A DNA stretch of 64,000 nucleotides, from contig NZ_CP036269.1 in assembly GCF_007744675.1 (NCBI RefSeq), positions 4,381,546-4,445,545 on the forward strand. The letters run 5' to 3'. This DNA is from Gimesia alba (GTDB taxonomy: Bacteria > Planctomycetota > Planctomycetia > Planctomycetales > Planctomycetaceae). Made by a program: the position numbers and the translations under genes. Below the pieces are notes generated by a model that saw only the letters and a program-made list of their open reading frames with translations, had not been told where the DNA came from and searched no databases. Shown one piece after another: positions 28,601-37,104 of this stretch; within the stretch, counting starts at the first letter, position 1; the number at the start of each line of letters is the position of its first letter.

Positions 28601-31600
28601 ACTGCCCGGCTGATTTGTGTTGATCAGCAGCCGCACTTTTTCGCCGGGCTGGTAATGTTTTTTGTCAAGAACCAGTTCCAGATCATTAAAGCGATATTCT
28701 TTTCCGTCGAAGCCTTCTCCGCGAATCGAAAACAGATATCCCCCTTCGATCTGGTGTCCTTTCTGGTCGGTCACAGTATAAGCAATACGATACTCTCCCG
28801 CCTGTGTCGCGGCGATTTTCTGCTCCGCCGTTCCATCCTCTCCGGGATTCAGGTCCCATTCCTGAACGGCGGTCTCTTTAGGCGTTCCTTCTTCGGTGTA
28901 AGTCACGCGATATAAAACCAGCTTGCCCGTTCCCGTCACCGGTTTCGAATCCAGTGTTTGAGCTTTGAAAGAAGCCAGCATCGTATCGCCCACACGGTAA
29001 TATCCCCGATTCATCCAGGCAAAGACCTTGAACGGTTCGCGTGCGACGAGGACCGAACCTTTGCCGACAATCGTACGGCGGGATTCATCGACAACTTCCG
29101 CGGTGATTTCGTACTTGTGATCCTGATCGCCGTGAATCGCTTTGGCGAGCGCGGTATCGATTTTGATTTCCACTTCGCCGTCCGACCCGATGGCTACGGT
29201 ATTCGATTGAACAACTTCCGGCGGACCGGGACGCGGATGAATCCACCAGGGACCGGGGGCGATACAGCCCCACGTTGCCCAGCCGGGATACCAGAAATAA
29301 TCGCGACCGAACCACCAGTATCCTGAACCATAGAGCCAGTCCCAGCGGTTGTAGGGATACCAGTGCTGGTCATAGGCGGTCCGGGTGACTTTATAAGTCA
29401 CCTGTGCATTGGTGACCGGGCTGCCGAAATAATATTTGGCTTTGATCTTCGCGGTGACGGTACCCCCCAGCATAACAGGCTCGTCGGGGGCTTCTACCAG
29501 CACTTCAAATTCGGGCTTTTTGTATTCTTCGACGCGAAAATTAACCGATCCACGAAGCGTCCGGTTGCGGTGTCCCCGTGCGGGGTCTTTGAACACCAGT
29601 TCCAGTCTCAGCGTATACGGCCCCAGGTCGGCATCTTCAGGAATGGTCCAGTCACCGTTGACGCCGCCATATTCATCGGTGGTAAATGTTTTCTCGAAAA
29701 TCGTTTTCCCGTTCCGGCCATTCAGTTTTAGTTTCACAGTTTTATTGGCAAACTGGGTTTCCTGATCGGGAGTTAAATCGTAGCCGACATTGCGAACCCA
29801 GAACTTGAAATCCACTTTCTGTCCCGGTCGGTAGACGGGGCGATCCGTGATGCCATAGATTTTCTGTTGAGAATAATCGGGATTGGGAAGCCGATTGGAA
29901 TACCAGAAGCGATCAAAGCCGGTAAAGGCAAAACGTCCTTCCTGCGTACGGGCGATCGTGATCCATTGATACCGCTGTTTCAGCAACTGTTTGTCAGGAA
30001 ACGCCTGACCGTTGGCGTCGGTCTGTTCGGCAAAGTTTTCCGTCAATACTTGATACTGGTTGCGTGCAATGTGTTTTTGTTGATATCCAAAGAATTCCAG
30101 ATTCGCCCCGGCAATAGGTTTTCCAGTGCGGGCATCCGCCACAAAGTAAAAGGTTTTGTCTGCCATGCGTTTGTGAATGATGGCCGTATCATCCAGCCAG
30201 ACCACGATCCGGCTGATGTTTCCGTTGTCCATTTTTCCGACCAGCAAATAAGCCCCTGCATTCTGCAAAGGTGTCGTCACCGTAATCTGTCGATCGCGGT
30301 GCCCGTCGAGCGGCTTCAAATCCAACCCCCAACGCGAAACTAGATTCCCCTGGTATTTCTTCTGCTGTTCGTGAACCAGGCGATATCCGATATTGGATAT
30401 ATTGATTTTGTTCCAATCCAGCTTTGCCGGTCTCGATTTCAGATACGCTTTCACATCGTCCAACAGTTTCTCGACATGGATCTGATACGCTTCAAATTGC
30501 ACGTGCTTTCCGTTTCGGAACCGATAATCGACTTTCGCCCCCTGTCCGGCGACCTGAGTATGATTCGGCTCAAACTGTCCCCAGTTCCCGATGATCTGGT
30601 TGAGTTGTCGTTGCTTGTAGTGGTCGGGATCACCGTAGGTTTCGATACTCTGCTGCAAATACTTCGCCGCTTCCGAATATTGACGCCGATTTTCAAAGAT
30701 GCTGGTCAAATCACTTAAAGCACTTTCCCCGGTGGAACTTTTTCCGAGTGCAACCACCTTTCGATAGAGCAGGATAAAATTCACATCATCGGGCAGCGTG
30801 AACCGCTTGATCCCGGTTGCCAGACGGGCCATCGTTTCAGTTGGTTTCAGTGTTTCCAGCGAGAACGCGTTGACCTGCTCTTCTTCCTGGCCTCCCTCCC
30901 CATCCCTCTGCCGAAAGAAATAGGGCATGTAGTTTTGCAGAGTCTGAACGCCAAACTGACTGCGGTTGAATTGCGCGACCTGATAGAGCGATTCCTGTTC
31001 ACGTTTCGTATTGAGTTTCCCACTCTGATGCAAGAGCCATCGCCAGCGCTGACCATCATTGGCCGCAGCCGCGAATGATTCCGGCACTTGATAATAAACG
31101 GGATCCCCCGCTTCATCGACGGGCGCCCCTTCAGGCCCCGCTACGGGTGCTCCATAAATCCGACGTCCAAATCCACCTCCAAAACCACCGCCTGACTGAC
31201 TTTCAAGACTGTTGTAGTCGGGCACTTCATTCAAATCGGTCAGGGTCTGTAGCTTCCAGGCATTCCGCCCTTCGCGACCAATCATTAGAACGCGGGCATA
31301 ATAGGAATATATATCCGACGCCAGTTCGGCATCATCGTTCCCTGCCAGTTCCTTGTCGGCCCGCTCCATCAACCGCAGCGCCGTCAGCCGATCCAGCTCC
31401 TGGGTGTTGACATACTGACGGCCTCGATGTGGGCCCCTGATGAATTTGCCGTCGATAATGACGCCAAAGTGCGGCCCATGAACATAACTTTCCGCTAACT
31501 TCCATAAGACACGGGGCTGGTCACCATGGACTTTTAAAACCGATTCGCGAAACGCGTCGATCTCATTCACGCGATTGAGCCGTTGCAGACATTGAATGCC

Positions 31601-31831
31601 TGCTTGCAGATCATGTACGACACCCTGATCGGAATTACTTTTCTGCAGCGCCAGTTTCTGATAGAGCTGCCAGGCATCCCGAAAATTGCCCTGTTTCTGA
31701 TACTTTTGCGCAACAGCCCGTTCTTCAGTGAGACTTTTCTCTGCAGCAAAGAGATAAACTCCCAGAAACGCAAAAGAAACGAAAACGAATAACCATTGTG
31801 CATTTTTCTTCATGCTCAAGTGCAACATCAT
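25616..31831 (-). CDS. Alpha-2-macroglobulin-like secreted protein lacking the thioester
   Basis: A 2071-residue exported protein. The N-terminal signal or anchor (WLFVFVSFAFLGVYLFAA) is followed by helical repeats (about 35-470) and then macroglobulin beta domains, including MG2-like YGITDRPVYRPGQKVDFKFW (about 680). The A2M domain follows (FWKAAINTDAEGRAQVSFKM, TSWKIRSWAMG), then an alpha-toroid thioester-type domain with LSDGGWGWFSGWRERSS, and a receptor-binding-like end. Where relatives read PYGCTEQTMSRFLP, this protein reads PHKTTDCILYRFLP (Cys at residue 1537). The thioester Cys is Thr and the Gln is Cys, so no covalent trap can form. Bacterial relatives guard against proteases or remodel the envelope. 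Start choices lie at 31831 or 31813. Confidence 0.85.
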   Translation of the reverse strand: MMLHLSMKKNAQWLFVFVSFAFLGVYLFAAEKSLTEERAVAQKYQKQGNFRDAWQLYQKLALQKSNSDQGVVHDLQAGIQCLQRLNRVNEIDAFRESVLKVHGDQPRVLWKLAESYVHGPHFGVIIDGKFIRGPHRGRQYVNTQELDRLTALRLMERADKELAGNDDAELASDIYSYYARVLMIGREGRNAWKLQTLTDLNEVPDYNSLESQSGGGFGGGFGRRIYGAPVAGPEGAPVDEAGDPVYYQVPESFAAAANDGQRWRWLLHQSGKLNTKREQESLYQVAQFNRSQFGVQTLQNYMPYFFRQRDGEGGQEEEQVNAFSLETLKPTETMARLATGIKRFTLPDDVNFILLYRKVVALGKSSTGESALSDLTSIFENRRQYSEAAKYLQQSIETYGDPDHYKQRQLNQIIGNWGQFEPNHTQVAGQGAKVDYRFRNGKHVQFEAYQIHVEKLLDDVKAYLKSRPAKLDWNKINISNIGYRLVHEQQKKYQGNLVSRWGLDLKPLDGHRDRQITVTTPLQNAGAYLLVGKMDNGNISRIVVWLDDTAIIHKRMADKTFYFVADARTGKPIAGANLEFFGYQQKHIARNQYQVLTENFAEQTDANGQAFPDKQLLKQRYQWITIARTQEGRFAFTGFDRFWYSNRLPNPDYSQQKIYGITDRPVYRPGQKVDFKFWVRNVGYDLTPDQETQFANKTVKLKLNGRNGKTIFEKTFTTDEYGGVNGDWTIPEDADLGPYTLRLELVFKDPARGHRNRTLRGSVNFRVEEYKKPEFEVLVEAPDEPVMLGGTVTAKIKAKYYFGSPVTNAQVTYKVTRTAYDQHWYPYNRWDWLYGSGYWWFGRDYFWYPGWATWGCIAPGPWWIHPRPGPPEVVQSNTVAIGSDGEVEIKIDTALAKAIHGDQDHKYEITAEVVDESRRTIVGKGSVLVAREPFKVFAWMNRGYYRVGDTMLASFKAQTLDSKPVTGTGKLVLYRVTYTEEGTPKETAVQEWDLNPGEDGTAEQKIAATQAGEYRIAYTVTDQKGHQIEGGYLFSIRGEGFDGKEYRFNDLELVLDKKHYQPGEKVRLLINTNQPGSTVLLFVRPVGGIYPKPHVLKLAGKSTVYEIDLTRKDLPNLFVEAFTVHQGKVHTVARQIAVPPEEQVVNLEVEPSETEYLPGQEATVKLKATDEQGEPIKGSLVVSVYDKSVEYISGGPNVRDIKDFFWKWKRSHHPATSDNLSRGFHVLLKSGEAAMQMLGAFGHLIQATSERRSELGMNGSGSAFGVGAMDAAEGLIQSKARAMPMAAGMAKRDSFGDAAAPAETSIFVEPVVREKFADTAFWKAAINTDAEGRAQVSFKMPENLTSWKIRSWAMGQGTQVGEGTKEVVTRKNLIVRLQAPRFFVETDEVVLSANVHNYLKTSKQVKVVLELDGDTLQPLDEMTQTVEIDANGEQRIDWRVKAVRAGFAVIRMKALTDEESDAMQMTFPVKVHGILKTESYTGMIPASGDGAQISFQIPNQRKTEESRLELRYSPSLAGAMVDALPYLVYTPHKTTDCILYRFLPTVMTQNILKRMGLNLKEIEEKRTNLNAQEIGDDKERAAQWKRYKNNPVFSQSEVDRIVKQGVADLTSMQLSDGGWGWFSGWRERSSPYFTARIVQGLSLAKQNGVALVPGTLERGVEWLKNYQKQELQKLLNAPSKTKPYKETASNLDAFVFLVLVNEKVINETMYDFLYRDRTKLSVYALGMLGLASHEMQRQDRLDMIMTNMDQYLVQDPENQTAYLNLPEGNWWWHWYGSEVEANAYYLKLLSKADPQNPKAAQLVKYLLNNRKHATYWNSVSDTAIAVEALAEYWKASGEDQPDLTLEIVLDGQKQKEVKITAENLFAFDNKFVLEGDALTSGAHRLEIRKQGSGPLYYNAYVTYFTKENFITAAGLEIKVQRKYYKLIPDDATVKASGSRGQAVDQRVEKYQREEILSDTVLKSGDLVEVELVFDSKNDYEYLVFEDFRAAGMEAVDLRSGYSWRGLGAYREFRDDRAVFYLRQLPRGKHNLTYRLRAEIPGHFSGLPTKGYGMYAPELKANSDEIKVKISD

Positions 31832-32059
31832 AGAACCTGTATTATTAAAGATGGGACCTGCGTTTTGAATATTTAGACGGGATCATACTATTTTACGCTT
31901 GTTTGACGAACTGAATTTGCCTTCTGTTCCCGGAATTCCCGGATTTTTCACGATCTCTCCAAATCAAGGTAGGAGAACCGTGTCAATTCCGACATAATCT
32001 GAATTCTTTTATCACTTACTGATTTTTCTCACACGGATTATATATAAAGAGACGCTTCT

Positions 32060-33490
32060 ATGGATTGGCTGACAGCAGCTTTAACGCTCTGTGGTTACCT
32101 GATCACCCTGGCTCTGATTCCCAATATCCTGCTGCAGAAGAAACGCCACCCGGTTTCAACCGTCTCCTGGATCTTGACCATTCTGCTGTTACCCGGTCTG
32201 GGGGGCATCATCTATCTGTTTTTCGGAATTAACCGCGTGCAGAGACGTTCGCTTTCCAAAGAAAAAGCCAATCAGTCGCTCGCCCCCAAGCTTCCGCAGG
32301 TCATACAAAATCAGTTGCTCTCCCGGGAAGATTATCTGCCCCTCAATCAGAATTTGATGCGTCTGGCACAGAACATCACTCATACGGTACCCACGTTTGG
32401 AAACCAGATTGAACTCTTAAATGATACAAATCGTACACTGGGATTGATCAAACAGGCGATCTTGAACGCCGAGCACTCTCTGCATCTGGAATACTATATC
32501 TGGCAGCCGGATCGCTCCGGCACGATGGTACGTGATCTTCTCATCGAAAAAGCCAAAACGGGAGTCGAAGTGCGTTTTCTGTACGACGGCTTTGGTTCAC
32601 TGAATTTGCGCAATCGTTTTTTCAAACCGATGCTGGAAGCCGGAATTAAAGTGGCACCGTTTCTTCCCGGTGCCAGTTTTCGAGAACGCTGGTCGTTCAA
32701 TTTACGGAATCACCGGAAACTGGTCATCGTCGACGGAAAAGTTGCCTTCACTGGCGGTATGAATATCGGCGATGAATACCTGGGACAGGATGCCGTGCTG
32801 GGCTTCTGGCGCGATACGCACCTCAAAATCGAAGGTCCCGAGGCGCTGCAGTTACAACAGGTCTTTGCCGAAGACTGGTTTTTTGCGACGGGCGAAGCAT
32901 TAACTCAGCCCCAGTATTACCCTGCCCCTCCCACAACGGGGAACAATACCGCACAAACGCTTTCTTCAGGACCGGAAAAAAATGCCGATGTCTTTCTGAC
33001 TCTGTTCTTCGCCGCAATCAATGAAGCACGTGAAAGCATTCTGCTGGCGACCTCGTATTTTGTCCCTCCGGAATCACTGACGACCGCCCTCGAATCGGCT
33101 GCCCAACGGGGAGTGAAAGTGACGCTACTGGTCGCTGGAAAATCGGCCAACCCGACCACCGTGTATGCAGGCCGTTCCTATTACGATTCGCTGCTGGACG
33201 CCGGCGTGGAAATCTATGAATACAACAAAGGCATCATTCATTCAAAATCAATGACCATTGATGGCTGTTGGTCGCTCGTCGGAACCGCTAACTTTGACTT
33301 CCGCAGTTTAATCCTGAACTTTGAGGTTGGTCTGGCCATCTATGATCGAAAATTTGCAGCGCGGTTGAAAGAATCAATCGACAACGATCTTCTGGGGGCC
33401 GTCAAAATCACAGAAGAGGATTGGGACAAGCGCAGCAAGCTGGTCATTTTGAGACAGAATCTGTGTCGGCTGTTTGCCCCGGTCATGTAG
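32060..33490 (+). CDS. cls: Cardiolipin synthase
   Basis: A 476-residue membrane-bound phospholipase D-family enzyme that condenses two phosphatidylglycerol molecules to cardiolipin. Two N-terminal membrane spans (about 1-25 and 38-58, with VSWILTILLLPGLGGIIYLF) precede two PLD domains. The HKD motifs are NHRKLVIVDGKVAFTGGMN (His near 218) and IHSKSMTIDGCWSLVGTANF (His 394). Both catalytic His/Lys pairs are intact and the length is typical. The gene is alone, flanked by divergent and convergent minus-strand genes. Confidence 0.95.
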   Translation: MDWLTAALTLCGYLITLALIPNILLQKKRHPVSTVSWILTILLLPGLGGIIYLFFGINRVQRRSLSKEKANQSLAPKLPQVIQNQLLSREDYLPLNQNLMRLAQNITHTVPTFGNQIELLNDTNRTLGLIKQAILNAEHSLHLEYYIWQPDRSGTMVRDLLIEKAKTGVEVRFLYDGFGSLNLRNRFFKPMLEAGIKVAPFLPGASFRERWSFNLRNHRKLVIVDGKVAFTGGMNIGDEYLGQDAVLGFWRDTHLKIEGPEALQLQQVFAEDWFFATGEALTQPQYYPAPPTTGNNTAQTLSSGPEKNADVFLTLFFAAINEARESILLATSYFVPPESLTTALESAAQRGVKVTLLVAGKSANPTTVYAGRSYYDSLLDAGVEIYEYNKGIIHSKSMTIDGCWSLVGTANFDFRSLILNFEVGLAIYDRKFAARLKESIDNDLLGAVKITEEDWDKRSKLVILRQNLCRLFAPVM

Positions 33491-33516
33491 CAGAACAAAC
33501 ATGTTATCAATCGAAA

Positions 33517-34755
33517 TTAACGAGTCGTATGCCGATATGCCTGCGAAGCCCCCTCAGGCAATGTTGTCAGATATCCGAATAACTGGATCGCTTCCTCTTT
33601 GGTCAACAGATTCAGCAACCCTTCCGGCATCGATGACTTTTTGACCGGAATAATTTCGTCTACCTCATCTTTGTTAATCAGCTGCTTTGTGCCTTCGTTT
33701 GTTAACAGCATAATCTGGTCCGGCCCCGCCGCTCCCATCATGCCCGTCAATACTTTACCGGCCTCAGTAATGATCGTATATGTCGGATACTCTTCTGACA
33801 CGAAATGCGAGGGAAAAATCGTGGCCTGCATGATCTCTTTCCGCTGTAATCGGCGACTGACGTGCGTCAGATCCGGTCCCACTTTTTCTCCCAGTTTTCC
33901 ATAGCGGTGACATTTGACGCACGTCGCTTTGACATACGCTTTCTCTCCCAGCTTCAAATCAAAGGATTTCTTGGATCGCTTCCGCAAGTCGCTCTGTAAT
34001 TCCTGAAATTTCCAGCGGCTGTCTTTCGCTTCGACCGGCAAAGTGGCAGCTAACTCGTCGGGGTACGTTTCCGCAAACCAGTTCTGCCAAATAAGCATCG
34101 GCGTTTGCTTCTCACCAGACAGCTGTGTTAGCTGCTTCCCCGTCCAATGCTCTAACAGATCAGAAGCAAGCTGTTGCCCTTCCGCATCCTGTTTCAGTCC
34201 GACCAGAATGGCCTGGCGAATCCATTGGGCTTTGTTCGAGCGACGACGAAATTTCGTCAACGTTTTCATGACTGCTTTCGCCTGCTCCCCTTCAACCATG
34301 TTCAGAGAACGAACTAATATGCGCCAGTCAGCATCCCGTCGCTGATTCTCCCGGGCATACCAGCTGATAGCTTCTGCCACATCATTCCGGCGCTCCGGAT
34401 AGGACTCGTACAATTCATGCAAATAGATCAACGTCGGTTCGTCAGCGATCCGTGCCATCGCGATCAGCAATGCATTGATCGTGCGATCTGCCTGCATTTC
34501 ACGAAGATTCTTGTTTTGAATTTTGATCTCCAGGTTGCGTAACGCCGGAAATTCAGCCCCCGTCATTCGTTCCAGCGGTTGACCTTCGAATAGAATCCGA
34601 TAATCCCCCGGAGCCACTTCTTCCAGAACCGTGCTCTCCAGGCCCTCAATCGGCAGTGACAGAGCAGATTTTTCCGCCAATCCTACCGACGGTAAACAGA
34701 CAATCAACAATAAAATCACCGCACTAATATTGCTGAATTTACTCCCGGTGATCAT
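33517..34755 (-). CDS. Pirellula-type CxxCH haem-binding domain protein
   Basis: A 412-residue exported protein with an N-terminal signal (VILLLIVCLPSVGLA). The middle is helical and possibly HEAT-like (about 90-230). The C-terminal 140 residues form the planctomycete/verrucomicrobial haem-binding domain: KATCVKCHRYGKLGEKVGPD, with the haem-attachment CVKCH, then LTHVSRRLQRKEIMQATIFP, YTIITEAGKVLTGMM and LLNLLTKEEAIQLFGYLTTL. Such domains usually sit at the end of larger dehydrogenase-like proteins; this version has a short helical partner instead. It probably carries electrons or senses redox outside the cytoplasm (inference). Confidence 0.85.
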   Translation of the reverse strand: MITGSKFSNISAVILLLIVCLPSVGLAEKSALSLPIEGLESTVLEEVAPGDYRILFEGQPLERMTGAEFPALRNLEIKIQNKNLREMQADRTINALLIAMARIADEPTLIYLHELYESYPERRNDVAEAISWYARENQRRDADWRILVRSLNMVEGEQAKAVMKTLTKFRRRSNKAQWIRQAILVGLKQDAEGQQLASDLLEHWTGKQLTQLSGEKQTPMLIWQNWFAETYPDELAATLPVEAKDSRWKFQELQSDLRKRSKKSFDLKLGEKAYVKATCVKCHRYGKLGEKVGPDLTHVSRRLQRKEIMQATIFPSHFVSEEYPTYTIITEAGKVLTGMMGAAGPDQIMLLTNEGTKQLINKDEVDEIIPVKKSSMPEGLLNLLTKEEAIQLFGYLTTLPEGASQAYRHTTR

Positions 34756-35067
34756 GGTTCGTATCCTGTCTATGCCAGAGGCGCGGCCTTAGATGCTAAA
34801 ATGAAATCTGATTCCTAATCTTACTGAAGTTAGCAGGCCGCACACTATGTTCATTTCCCGTTTTTGTTTAAAATTTAGTCAGTTCAACTTGAAAGAAAAC
34901 GATTATTGCGAATGCTCTAACCTCAGATGTGAGCGGCTCGGCGCTAGCCGCCGTTTATAGCCAAAGTGAAAACGGTGGCTAGCGCCATTCCGCTCACCTG
35001 ACATTTGCCGTTCGCTTTCAGGCCAGTCCGTTTTTTACAGACACCACCCATTATTCAGGGACGAAAC
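34756..35067. other. Intergenic region with long inverted repeat
   Basis: This 312-nt spacer between the divergent haem-protein and TlpA-like genes should contain both promoters. Its clear feature is the large inverted repeat annotated at 34924-35001. No other gene-like signal is visible. Confidence 0.6.
34924..35001. repeat. REP-like long inverted repeat
   Basis: Left arm GTGAGCGG...CGGCGCTAGCCGCCGTTT and right arm AAACGGTGGCTAGCGCC...CCGCTCAC pair over nearly their whole length around a short AT-rich loop, with a few mismatches. The arms resemble fragments at 424 and 851. It ends about 66 nt before the TlpA-like ATG, so it may lie in that gene's leader. It looks like two REP units head to head. 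Confidence 0.8.
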
Positions 35068-35706
35068 ATGATCGCAACACATTCCACCTGCCAAAACTGG
35101 TTCCCCATCATCCTCGCATTAACACTGCTTGTATTCCCAGTTGGATGTACCTCTCAACAAGATTCCAAACCAGAGAGCACAAAAACAGAGGCATCCAGTC
35201 AAACCGAGGCCCAAACCCCTGCTGAAGTATCTAAGCCGGAAAAAACGATTGAGATCACACTGACCTTATCCGACGCGAAAGGCTTTCAGGAGATCCTCGA
35301 ACAACAAAAAGGGAAAGTCGTGCTCGTCGATTTCTGGGCCACCTGGTGTATCCCTTGTGTCAAGAATTTCCACCATACGGTCGAATGGAATAAAAAGTTC
35401 GCCGATCAGGGCCTGTCGGTCATTTCGGTCAGCATGGATGAGTCGGACGAAGCAACACAAAAAGCAGTCTTAGAGTTTCTGGAATCACAGGACGCCCAGT
35501 TCACGAACATCCTGGCGACCGCGACGGGCGAAGAGGACCCGATGGACACGTTCGGAATCGATGGCGGGGCCTTGCCACATTATCGGATTTACGACCGAGC
35601 AGGTCAGTTGGTTAAGAAGTTTTCCTTTGCTGATCCGAGCAAATCGTTCACCCAGGCAGATATCGAGACTGCTTTAGAGGCAACTCTGAAACAGAAACCG
35701 GAATAA
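35068..35706 (+). CDS. TlpA-like thioredoxin-fold lipoprotein
   Basis: A 212-residue lipoprotein. The signal (WFPIILALTLLVFPVGC) has a lipobox ending FPVGC, followed by a Ser/Thr/Glu/Lys-rich linker (about 30-65). A thioredoxin domain then shows VVLVDFWATWCIPCVKNF (redox CxxC: Cys-Ile-Pro-Cys), VISVSMDE, and a late GALPHYRIYDRAGQLV with the cis-Pro region. It probably handles disulfides or cytochrome maturation at the membrane. The ATG after GGGACGAAAC is chosen because an earlier frame start lies within the repeat and would bury the signal peptide. The alpha/beta hydrolase gene follows within 30 nt. Confidence 0.88.
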   Translation: MIATHSTCQNWFPIILALTLLVFPVGCTSQQDSKPESTKTEASSQTEAQTPAEVSKPEKTIEITLTLSDAKGFQEILEQQKGKVVLVDFWATWCIPCVKNFHHTVEWNKKFADQGLSVISVSMDESDEATQKAVLEFLESQDAQFTNILATATGEEDPMDTFGIDGGALPHYRIYDRAGQLVKKFSFADPSKSFTQADIETALEATLKQKPE

Positions 35707-35733
35707 ACGCCTTCTCTCGATTGAGTGGAAAAC

Positions 35734-36774
35734 ATGATCCGTAAACTCTGGTCGACGTTTATCGATGAGCTGTTTGGCTTTTATCTCCTGCATCGGTTCT
35801 TCTATTACAAGAAACAACCGCTGGTCGTTTCCAACGCAGGCGAATCGGTGCCCGAACTCCATAGCGGCGACCTGACCACTTTTTTTTCGCCCGTTCCCGC
35901 AGCGGCACAACTGGAATACCAGCCCCGCTTACGACCGGCATCAAAGATTACCTTTGATGCCGCCGAGGTCGAGGATTTCCAATTTCCCAGTTCCATTCAA
36001 ACGACATTTCCTGAGAATGATCTGGTGAAAGGTCGCCACTGGAAATCCACGGCTGTTTCACGCGAATCGGGAGTATCGCCGCGATATACCGTGGTCGCCG
36101 TCGATGGAATCGTGCAGATGGGCGTTCGCAGTTTTAACAGACTCGCACAACGACTCACCCCCGCTGGCGTGGATGTCGTGATGTTGGATAGTCCCTTTAA
36201 TTACCGACGCACGCCGGCCGGTTATCGCCCCGGGCAACTGATTGCCGGCGGCAATCTGGATCATCAGCTCACCGTTGCCCGGCAAGGGGTATTGGACCTG
36301 TGGAGCCTGATTCTCTCCTTACAGAACCAGGGACATCAGATCGGCCTCGTGGGCATCAGCCACGGTGCCTGGATGTCCCTGACCGCTGCCTTGTTGATCG
36401 ACCAACTCGAATTCGTAATGGCGATCACTCCCCCCGTTGACCTGTTCCATATCCTGGAAGAAGGGGGAACAGTTGTGAATGCGATTCGCCGTGGTGTCGG
36501 CCATGATGTCACTGATCCGGAACGGCTGGAACAACTCACGCGCCCCCTGGTGATCCCCAACTGGCAGCCCCGTCTGGACACTGCTGCCATCCAGTTGCAC
36601 GTCGCCGACTTCGATCGCTTTGTCCCCTCATTCCGCATTCAAGCACTGGCCGAACAATGGCAGGCAAAATCCTCCCACCATCGATTAGGTCACATCGAAG
36701 CCACCACAGGCCCGAAGGTCGTCGCACAGGTCGCGGAAGACATTCTCCAGTTCTGGAAGCAAACGGCTGAGTAA
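35734..36774 (+). CDS. Alpha/beta hydrolase fold protein
   Basis: A 346-residue protein with an alpha/beta hydrolase core. Visible elements are VDVVMLDSPFNYRRTPAGY (oxyanion-side strand and loop), the nucleophile elbow GLVGISHGAWMSL (Ser in G-I-S-H-G) and a late RLGHIEAT that may carry the catalytic His. The acid may be the Asp in HVADFDRFVPSF. There is no signal peptide; a short hydrophobic N-terminus (FIDELFGFYLLHRFFYY) may associate with the membrane. The substrate is unknown. The ATG at 35734 is preferred over a GTG nine bases upstream. It is likely co-transcribed with the TlpA-like gene. Confidence 0.8.
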   Translation: MIRKLWSTFIDELFGFYLLHRFFYYKKQPLVVSNAGESVPELHSGDLTTFFSPVPAAAQLEYQPRLRPASKITFDAAEVEDFQFPSSIQTTFPENDLVKGRHWKSTAVSRESGVSPRYTVVAVDGIVQMGVRSFNRLAQRLTPAGVDVVMLDSPFNYRRTPAGYRPGQLIAGGNLDHQLTVARQGVLDLWSLILSLQNQGHQIGLVGISHGAWMSLTAALLIDQLEFVMAITPPVDLFHILEEGGTVVNAIRRGVGHDVTDPERLEQLTRPLVIPNWQPRLDTAAIQLHVADFDRFVPSFRIQALAEQWQAKSSHHRLGHIEATTGPKVVAQVAEDILQFWKQTAE

Positions 36775-37104
36775 TATTATTTTGCCCCCCATCCGATTTT
36801 GACTCTTCAAAACCAGTGACTCCCGTCAGAAAACCAATCGTCACAATCTGTACGATCTGTACTGTTTCGCTGATGATTTTATTTTCTCAAAAGAATTTGT
36901 TGATTAATTGCATCATGTTGTCGTAATGAAACATATCCTTGGAGTAGAGCCTCAATCGCAAAATTCTAAAATGAACTCTGCCGATTGAAGCTGTCGGCGG
37001 GCCAGCTTTCTTGATCTACCGAGTTAGGTTAAGAAATTTTATTCGTCTCTATAGTAAACCGTTTTCGAATTCCTCTCAAAACGGTAACTGCCAAGGGGGC
37101 AACG
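36775..37104. other. Intergenic region before the CBS gene
   Basis: A 330-nt AT-rich spacer. Its only structured element is the inverted repeat at 37058-37085, just before the CBS start. No gene-like frame has a ribosome binding site. A promoter for the CBS gene is expected but no clear -35/-10 pair stands out. Confidence 0.5.
37058..37085 (+). promoter_or_regulatory. Inverted repeat in the leader of the CBS gene
   Basis: ACCGTTTT (37058-37065) and AAAACGGT (37078-37085) form a perfect 8-bp inverted repeat with a 12-nt centre, ending 19 nt before the ATG and just before the AAGGGGG ribosome binding site. It could be an operator for a dimeric regulator or an mRNA hairpin. There is no T-run. 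Confidence 0.5.
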
